Source: Zeimonas sp032027205 (GTDB lineage Bacteria > Pseudomonadota > Gammaproteobacteria > Burkholderiales > Burkholderiaceae_E). From it: a stretch of DNA of 64,000 bases. A model generated the notes under the pieces. That model ran no database searches. It worked only from the letters and a program-made list of their open reading frames with translations, and was not told the origin of the DNA. The DNA is taken from assembly GCA_032027205.1 (NCBI GenBank), contig JAVSMN010000001.1:3944340-4008339 (forward strand). The letters run 5' to 3'. Numbering within the stretch: the stretch's first letter is position 1; each line of letters starts with the position of its first letter. The position numbers and the translations under genes were made by a program. Shown here piece by piece: positions 58,888-64,000 of this stretch.

Positions 58888-59505
58888 TCAGGTCGCCGCG
58901 ACGCGCAGCGTGTTGCGCAGCGCCGCGCGATCTTCGCCGGTCCAGCGTTGGAACAGGTCGTGCTCGATGCCCACCTGGTCGAGCGCCTTGCCGACGCTCT
59001 GGTGGACGATGTCCATGATCGTCTGCGGATGGTGGTAGAACGCCGGCATCGGCGGCAGGATCGTTGCCCCGCAGTCTGCAGCGCGCGCCATCAGCTCCAG
59101 GTGCCCCTTGTGCAGCGGCGTCTCGCGCACCATCAGCACGAGCGGGCGCCGCTCCTTCAGCGTGACGTCGGCCGCGCGCACCACCAGGTTGTAGGTGAAC
59201 GAGTTGGCGATCGCCGACAGCGTCTTCACGGTGCACGGCGCGACGATCATCCCGCGCGTGCGAAACGAACCGCTCGCCACTGCCGCGCCGATGTCCTTGT
59301 TCGGGTAGACGACGTCGGCGAGCGCCTTCACTTCGTCGACCGAGGTGTTCGTCTCGATCGCGAGATTCATCGTCGCCGCTTCGCTGAGGATCAGATGCAC
59401 CGACTCGCCGAGCTTGCGCAGCACGCGCAGCATCTCGACCCCGTAGATGACGCCGGTGGCTCCGGTGATCGCAACGACCAGGGGTAACTTCTTCGCTTCG
59501 CTCAT
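58888..59505 (-). CDS. ubiX: Flavin prenyltransferase (UbiX family)
   Basis: Makes prenylated FMN, the cofactor of UbiD decarboxylases. It has 205 residues with the flavoprotein fold: VVAITGATGVIYGVEMLRVL, the SxR-containing middle MIVAPCTVKTLSAIANSFTY, and RPLVLMVRETPLHKGHLELM. It is the last gene of a minus-strand run that includes a UbiD gene three genes upstream, so it serves that decarboxylase. Four of the five genes of the run lie within 70 bp of their neighbours. Confidence 0.95.
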   Translation of the reverse strand: MSEAKKLPLVVAITGATGVIYGVEMLRVLRKLGESVHLILSEAATMNLAIETNTSVDEVKALADVVYPNKDIGAAVASGSFRTRGMIVAPCTVKTLSAIANSFTYNLVVRAADVTLKERRPLVLMVRETPLHKGHLELMARAADCGATILPPMPAFYHHPQTIMDIVHQSVGKALDQVGIEHDLFQRWTGEDRAALRNTLRVAAT

Positions 59506-59531
59506 TTTCGTGAACCGCTCCCGGCAACCGC

Positions 59532-60236
59532 TCAGGCTACCTGCTGTCGAGGAAGTTCGGCAACCGCGTCGAGCGCTTCGAAGCCGGCGGCCGCCAGCGC
59601 ATCGAGCACCGGCTGCGGATCGGCAGCGCCGAAACGCACGATCACGCGCGCCGGCGCGGGCTGCGCCGCCACGGCACCCGCAGCGTCGCCGCGGGCGGGG
59701 TCACTGTCTCCGACCGGGTAGAGCCCGTGCAGCGCCGCCCCTGCGCCCTCGGCCGCCGCGCACACACGCGCCAGCACCCCCGGCGCGAGCCGCAACGGCG
59801 CAAGCATGACGACATGGTCGCTCTCGGCGGCGCCGACGCAGTGCGCAGCGAGCTGGAAGATCTCGTTGGCCGAGATCACGCCGACCAGCTGATCGCCATC
59901 GAGCACCGGGAACTGCGCCACGCCGAGGTCCTGGCCCTTGCGCAGGCAATGCGCCATCGTGTCGCTCGCCTGCACGCTGGCGGGGTTGCGCACCATGATG
60001 TCGCGCACGCGCAGCCGCGTGACGAAATAGTCGAATTCGTCGGGGTTCTGCGTGCGCAGCACGAGCTGCCCCATGCGCAACAGGTTGGCGCGCGTGACCA
60101 GGCCGCGCAACCGGCCGTTCTCGACCACCGGCAGCGCATGCAGGCGGTGCTCGCTCATCAGCCGCTTGGCCTCGGAGACGAGCACGTCGCCGGCGATCGT
60201 GATCGGGTCGGCCTGCATCCAGTTTCGAACGAGCAT
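59532..60236 (-). CDS. Two-CBS-domain protein, PpsC-like
   Basis: Protein of 234 residues. CBS1 is at about 1-58 (RNWMQADPITIAGDVLVSEA, LPVVENGRLRGLVTRANLLR) and CBS2 at about 75-130 (VRDIMVRNPASVQASDTMAH, PVLDGDQLVGVISANEIFQL). The Ala/Gly-rich remainder ends in an ACT-like segment. Size and domains match the 24-kDa stimulating subunit (PpsC) of phenylphosphate synthase from Thauera, though many other CBS proteins exist. The context (UbiD, UbiX, PEP-synthase N-half) makes this reading attractive. Ten bp downstream of the UPF0261 gene. Confidence 0.75.
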   Translation of the reverse strand: MLVRNWMQADPITIAGDVLVSEAKRLMSEHRLHALPVVENGRLRGLVTRANLLRMGQLVLRTQNPDEFDYFVTRLRVRDIMVRNPASVQASDTMAHCLRKGQDLGVAQFPVLDGDQLVGVISANEIFQLAAHCVGAAESDHVVMLAPLRLAPGVLARVCAAAEGAGAALHGLYPVGDSDPARGDAAGAVAAQPAPARVIVRFGAADPQPVLDALAAAGFEALDAVAELPRQQVA

Positions 60237-60245
60237 TGCTTCTCC

Positions 60246-61499
60246 TCACTTCGCCGCGGCGAGCGCGGGCTGGACGGACCTGCGGTACAGACCGAGAAAC
60301 TCGTCGACCGCCACGCGCGCGAATTCCTGCGTGTACAGGTTCAGGTCGAGCTTGCGCAGGTGCGACGGGTCGTCCAGCCGCTGCTCGAGCCGTTCGACGA
60401 AAGCCGCGTCGGCAACCGGATCCCAGATCGACCGGCCTTCCCGATCGAGGGAGGACCAGCCCCGCAAAGGGACGAGGAAGGTCCACGGACCCTTCGCGCG
60501 ATTGAGCCGCTCGGCGATCACGTCGGCCGCCTGGCGCAGTTCGTCGGCGGTGGTGCGCACCTGCACGCGCAACGCGTCCTGCACGTACTGCACGCGATCG
60601 CTCGTCTTCTCGAGCATGTCGGGCCGCCCGCCGTACGACAGGATGTCCAGGCCGCACGGACCCAGCACCATCGGAATGCCGGTCTCGACCGCCGCCATCA
60701 GTCGGTGGGGTCCGGGATCGCGATTGCCGTGGAACAGGTGCTCGATGATGCCGCCGGTGCACAGGTCGATCACGCCGTGGAACATGCCGTCGCGGATCAT
60801 CTCCTCCATCGCGCGGTCGCCCTTGCCTTGCGCATGGCAGACGATCGGGATGAAGCCGCTCTCCTCGAGCATGCCCATCGCGCCCTGCACCGCCATCTCG
60901 CCGAAGCCGAACGACGACAGTGCCACGCACGGCCGGTCGAACTCGATGTCGGTACCCTGGGTCATCTCGACCATGCCGCAGATCGCGCCCACCGCGTTGA
61001 CGATCTGCGCGCGCAGCAGCGGATTCATCTTCACGATATCGAGCACCGTGTGGTGCATCGTGATGTCGCGCGTGCCGACGTAGCGGTCGATGTACGCCGG
61101 GTGCGCCGCCATCGGCGATGCCATCACCTTCGGCATGCCGAAGGGCAGCGTCTTCATCACCGAGGTGGCGACCAGCGTGGCCGTGCCGCCGCCGATGCCG
61201 ATCACGCCGTGCACGCGCCCGGCGCGCACCATCTCGCCGACGATCGCCGACGCCCCGCGAATCTGGTTGTTCGTCGCCGTATCGCGATCGGAGCGGTACT
61301 TCTCGCGCACCACCTCGATCGGCAGACCGCCGCGCCGCGCGACCTCCTCGGTGCGCACGTCACCGGGAAACGGCGGCGGTTCCTCCATGCTGAAGTCGAC
61401 CATGATCGCCTCGAGCCCACGCGAAGCGATCAGGTCCTTCACGAAGCGGATGTCTTCGCCGCGCGTATCGAGGTTGCAGATGATTGCGATGCCTTTCAT
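60246..61499 (-). CDS. UPF0261/Tm-1-like ATP-binding protein
   Basis: Protein of 417 residues (ATG at 61499, GGAG upstream). Signature segments: KGIAIICNLDTRGEDIRFVK, HGVIGIGGGTATLVATSVMK, PKVMASPMAAHPAYIDRYVG. UPF0261 proteins are cytosolic Rossmann-like enzymes with an unassigned reaction; plant Tm-1 is a homologue. Found here between the UbiD gene and the CBS gene, it probably takes part in the same pathway. A hairpin separates it from the UbiD gene upstream. Confidence 0.85.
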   Translation of the reverse strand: MKGIAIICNLDTRGEDIRFVKDLIASRGLEAIMVDFSMEEPPPFPGDVRTEEVARRGGLPIEVVREKYRSDRDTATNNQIRGASAIVGEMVRAGRVHGVIGIGGGTATLVATSVMKTLPFGMPKVMASPMAAHPAYIDRYVGTRDITMHHTVLDIVKMNPLLRAQIVNAVGAICGMVEMTQGTDIEFDRPCVALSSFGFGEMAVQGAMGMLEESGFIPIVCHAQGKGDRAMEEMIRDGMFHGVIDLCTGGIIEHLFHGNRDPGPHRLMAAVETGIPMVLGPCGLDILSYGGRPDMLEKTSDRVQYVQDALRVQVRTTADELRQAADVIAERLNRAKGPWTFLVPLRGWSSLDREGRSIWDPVADAAFVERLEQRLDDPSHLRKLDLNLYTQEFARVAVDEFLGLYRRSVQPALAAAK

Positions 61500-61525
61500 G
61501 CACACTCCGTGCGATGGGTGGATCA

Positions 61526-61557
61526 GTGAAGGAACCCGCCGCAGCGGGCCCCTTCAC
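61526..61557 (-). promoter_or_regulatory. Intercistronic hairpin between UbiD and UPF0261 genes
   Basis: GTGAAGG/CCTTCAC (7 bp) with inner CCCGC/GCGGG (5 bp), 61526-61557. No T-tract, so partial termination or mRNA processing is more likely than full termination. Confidence 0.4.
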
Positions 61558-61567
61558 CGCTCACCCT

Positions 61568-63070
61568 TCACTTCTTTTTGACTTGCGGCCGCGTCAGGCG
61601 GCCGATCATCTCGGCTACCGGACTCGGTCCCTCGAACCCGTACTCGTTCCAGCGGTCGGAGACGCGCTGGAGCATGTCGCGATCCATGAAGATTTCGTTC
61701 GGCTTGTTCGCCCATTCATAGGGCGTGCAGGCGTCGAGGATGATGCGACTGGTGATGTCGCGCGCCTCGATCGGCAGGCCGGGATCGAGCGGCGTGGAGC
61801 GCCCGCGATCGATGATCTGCGCCGAGCGCTTCGGATCGAAGCGCGTGGCCAGCGCCCACCAGACGCGGTCCATGTCGTCGGCCTCGATGTCGTGGTCGAC
61901 GACGATCACGCCCTTCAGCCCGTAGTGGCCGGTGGTGCTCGCGATCACCGCGTTGCCGACGTGGTTCGAGTGACCCGGATACATCTGCTTGACCGACACG
62001 ATCGCCCAGAAGCGACCGGTGGCCGCCGCCGGCATGTACACGCTCTGGATGCCCGGCACCTTCATCGTCTCGAGGTCGTACCACAGCGCGCCGGTGCGGT
62101 TCAACGACTGGATCATGTGGATGTCGTTGATCGGCTTGCCGACCGTGGTGGACCAGAAGATCGGGTTGTTCCGGTGCAGGATGCGCTTCACCCGCAGCAC
62201 GGGCTTGGGATAGTCCTTGCCCTTGTTGCCCGAGTAGTAGCCCGTGTACTCGCCGAACGGGCCCTCGTCCATCAGCTCGTTCGGATCGATGAAGCCCTCG
62301 ACGATGATCTCGGCGTTCGCCGGCAGCGTGAGCCCGGTGAGCTCCGACTTGAACACGGGCACCGGGCGCCCGCGCAGCGCACCGGCGATGTCGTACTCGT
62401 CGGTCTGCGAGCTCACCAGCGTCGAGCCGGCCAGGAACAGCACCGGATCGCAGCCGACGACGGCCGCCGCCGGCATCAGTTCCCCGCGCTCCTGGTACTT
62501 CTTCATGTGCATGTCCCCGTGCTTGCCCTTGATGATCTGCGAGCCGAGGATCTTCTTGCCGAGCACTTGAGAACGGTAGGTGCCGAGGTTCGTCCAGCCG
62601 GTGTCGGGATCCTGCGTGACGAGGTAGCCGGCGGTGACGAAGAAGCGCCCGCCGTCGTCCGGGTAGAACCACGGCGCCGGGAACTTCTCGAGGTCGACGT
62701 CCTCCTCCTTGATGACGTTTTCCATCACCGGCGGGTTGGCGACGAACTCGGGCTTGACCATCTGCTTCGTCGTGAGCTCCATCCACTTGCGCGAGAGCTG
62801 GCACATCGTCAGGCCCGGATCCTGCTCGAGCGCGATCGCGATGCGCTCGGGCGTCGTGAAGGCGCTGGTGAACACCGGGATGGTGTTGTCCTTCACGTTC
62901 TCGTACAGCAGCGCCGGGCCCTGCTTCTCCTCGTTGACCTTCGAGACGTGGCACAGCTCGTATTTCCAGTCGACTTCGGTCTTCACTCGGTGCAACTGGC
63001 CGTTCGCCTCCAGCGCCGCGATGTAGCTGCGCATGTCGTCGATCAGGCCCACTTCGGTACGTGCGTTCAT
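61568..63070 (-). CDS. UbiD-family prenyl-FMN-dependent (de)carboxylase
   Basis: Protein of 500 residues from the ATG at 63070 (GGAG six bases before). The family features are ALLYENVKDNTIPVFTSAFT, KYQERGELMPAAAVVGCDPV and the catalytic Glu/Arg region with DEYDIAGALRGRPVPVFKSE and NELMDEGPFGEYTGYYSGNK. It is closer in pattern to aromatic (de)carboxylases such as phenylphosphate carboxylase alpha/beta than to ubiquinone-pathway UbiD, judged from context; only a tree would settle it. Forty-nine bp after a PEP-synthase-like gene. Confidence 0.9.
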   Translation of the reverse strand: MNARTEVGLIDDMRSYIAALEANGQLHRVKTEVDWKYELCHVSKVNEEKQGPALLYENVKDNTIPVFTSAFTTPERIAIALEQDPGLTMCQLSRKWMELTTKQMVKPEFVANPPVMENVIKEEDVDLEKFPAPWFYPDDGGRFFVTAGYLVTQDPDTGWTNLGTYRSQVLGKKILGSQIIKGKHGDMHMKKYQERGELMPAAAVVGCDPVLFLAGSTLVSSQTDEYDIAGALRGRPVPVFKSELTGLTLPANAEIIVEGFIDPNELMDEGPFGEYTGYYSGNKGKDYPKPVLRVKRILHRNNPIFWSTTVGKPINDIHMIQSLNRTGALWYDLETMKVPGIQSVYMPAAATGRFWAIVSVKQMYPGHSNHVGNAVIASTTGHYGLKGVIVVDHDIEADDMDRVWWALATRFDPKRSAQIIDRGRSTPLDPGLPIEARDITSRIILDACTPYEWANKPNEIFMDRDMLQRVSDRWNEYGFEGPSPVAEMIGRLTRPQVKKK

Positions 63071-63119
63071 TGCGACTCCACGGTGGTGCGGTTCGTGTGG
63101 TGGGGGGAGAAGGGGAAAT

Positions 63120-64000
63120 TCATTCGATGCGCTTGCCGACCAGCAGGCTCGACACGATGTAGTCCATCGCGCTGCCGCGCGGGCCCTCGACGGGCTTGCT
63201 GCGCGTGCTCCAGACGGTCTCTGGCCGCGCTTGCAGGATGAACACGTTGCCACCGGCCGGAACGTCCTTGTCGACCGCCCATTCGATGTCCATCGGGCGG
63301 CCGTAGTGGCGCTCGATCTGCTTGCCCATCCACGCGAGCTCGGTGATCTCGTCATCGATCAGCGACTGCACGGTCTGGCGCTCGTGCGGCACCTCGATGG
63401 CGCGCGACCGCTGCTCCTTCAGGTCGACCGTGTAGCAGAGCTCCTTGCGCGAGATCGTGCGGTCGATGATGTCGAGCGTGACCTTGTTGACGACGAAGTG
63501 ATCGGGGGTCACCTCGCCGGAGACGACCGACTCGCCGAAGCCGAAGTTCGAGTCGATGACGATCACCGAGCGGTCGCCGTTGGCCGGGTGCACGGTGAAC
63601 ATCACGCCGGCGGTGTACGAGTTCGCCATCTTCTGCACGCCGACGGCGATCGCGACCTGCTCGTTCGCGAAGCCGCGGTTGGCGCGATACACGATCGCAC
63701 GCCCGGTGTACAGGCTCGAGATGCAGCGCCGGATGTGATGCAGCACTTCGTCGACGCCGCGGATCCACAGGAAGGTGTCCTGCTGGCCGGCGAAGCTCGC
63801 ATCGGGCAGGTCCTCGGCGGTGGCGCTCGACCGCACCGCCACAGGCACGCCGGGCGTACAGCAGCGCACCGACAGCCGGCGGTAGCCCTCGGCGATCTCG
63901 TCCTCGAGCGAGGCCGAGAACGGCTGCGCCTCGATGAGCTCGCGAATACGCGCGCTCATCGCCTCCACTGCGTTGGTGTCGCTCGTCTCGACACCGGCGA
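63120..64000 (-). CDS. PEP-synthase N-terminal-half protein (PpsB-like), start outside the window
   Basis: The frame is open to base 64000, so the start lies beyond the right edge. About 293 residues are visible. The PPDK/PEP-synthase ATP-binding domain is clear: PVAVRSSATAEDLPDASFAG, TGRAIVYRANRGFANEQVAI, RHYGRPMDIEWAVDKDVP and ILQARPETVW. It ends soon after this domain (SSLLVGKRIE), with no phospho-histidine domain. Classical PEP synthase continues with a His domain and a PEP domain. A stand-alone N-terminal half is exactly what the PpsB subunit of phenylphosphate synthase is, next to PpsC-, UbiD- and UbiX-like genes. Confidence 0.85.
   Translation of the reverse strand, partial: AGVETSDTNAVEAMSARIRELIEAQPFSASLEDEIAEGYRRLSVRCCTPGVPVAVRSSATAEDLPDASFAGQQDTFLWIRGVDEVLHHIRRCISSLYTGRAIVYRANRGFANEQVAIAVGVQKMANSYTAGVMFTVHPANGDRSVIVIDSNFGFGESVVSGEVTPDHFVVNKVTLDIIDRTISRKELCYTVDLKEQRSRAIEVPHERQTVQSLIDDEITELAWMGKQIERHYGRPMDIEWAVDKDVPAGGNVFILQARPETVWSTRSKPVEGPRGSAMDYIVSSLLVGKRIE

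Noticed and set aside
1..64000. CRISPR arrays
   Set aside because: No series of regularly spaced repeats; the short repeats found are tandem or inverted pairs without spacers.

Overview
The window is GC-rich, densely coded DNA from a proteobacterium, most likely a betaproteobacterium of the Burkholderiales type. The reasons are an argH gene divergent from an AlgZ/AlgR-type LytTR two-component pair, an aceE-aceF-lpdA operon whose E3 carries its own lipoyl domain, a PAS kinase/FixJ-type pair divergent from aceE, several TRAP and branched-chain ABC transporters, and feruloyl-CoA and UbiD/UbiX-type aromatic genes. All coordinates, translations and motifs were read by hand; no database search was run.

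Core region 1 (1-22086): a LytTR response regulator (cut by the left edge) and its kinase; argH; a CorC/HlyC-type CBS membrane protein; TRAP permeases DctQ and DctM, with a convergent Tat-exported TakP-like binding protein; the pyruvate dehydrogenase operon (aceE, aceF, lpdA, minus strand); a DctS/DctR-like two-component pair (plus strand); a ModE-like one-component regulator divergent from a tungstate-type ABC transporter (tupB, tupC, tupA); and tRNA-Arg(ACG).

Integrated element (22039-42926, about 20.8 kb): it sits in the 3' end of tRNA-Arg. Flanking it is a 50-bp direct repeat with one mismatch, and inside each end lies a pair of 12-bp arm repeats. A P4-type integrase is at the right end, followed by a small HTH-like gene, an AlpA-type regulator, a 28-codon micro-ORF and a primase-helicase. 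The middle holds a single-strand annealing protein/YqaJ exonuclease pair, RadC-like and ArdC-like proteins, and small coiled-coil and membrane proteins. The left end has a lone terminase small subunit in an operon with a SeqA/RAMA-like protein, and two predicted PD-(D/E)xK nucleases. No capsid, tail, portal or large terminase gene is present, so it looks like a phage-satellite-like or plasmid-like integrative element. Its main cargo is a compact four-gene minus-strand cassette (27037-32300): a PD-(D/E)xK nuclease, a Zn-ribbon DNA methyltransferase, a DUF262 protein and a HEPN protein. Beside it are a truncated MmeI-type enzyme, an IS1182-like transposase scrap and a frameshifted IS3/IS407-group insertion, which mark this spot as a defence-gene turnover site. 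An AT-rich segment bounded by perfect 15-bp inverted repeats beside the primase-helicase gene is a candidate replication origin.

Core region 2 (42982-64000): a MASE1-GGDEF diguanylate cyclase; a livK-G-F-H-M operon (minus strand); an AI-2E/PerM-family membrane protein and an HdeD-like protein; a second TRAP system (DctP-DctQ-DctM); and, divergently, a feruloyl-CoA synthetase-like ligase, a 4HBT thioesterase, a MarR regulator and an MFS transporter. The last block (minus strand, cut by the right edge) carries UbiX, a two-CBS protein, a UPF0261/Tm-1-like protein, a UbiD decarboxylase and an ATP-grasp-like PEP-synthase N-terminal-half protein. Together these resemble the phenylphosphate synthase/carboxylase logic of anaerobic phenol metabolism, in a rearranged order. 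The right end therefore looks like an uptake-and-activation region for phenolic or hydroxycinnamic compounds.
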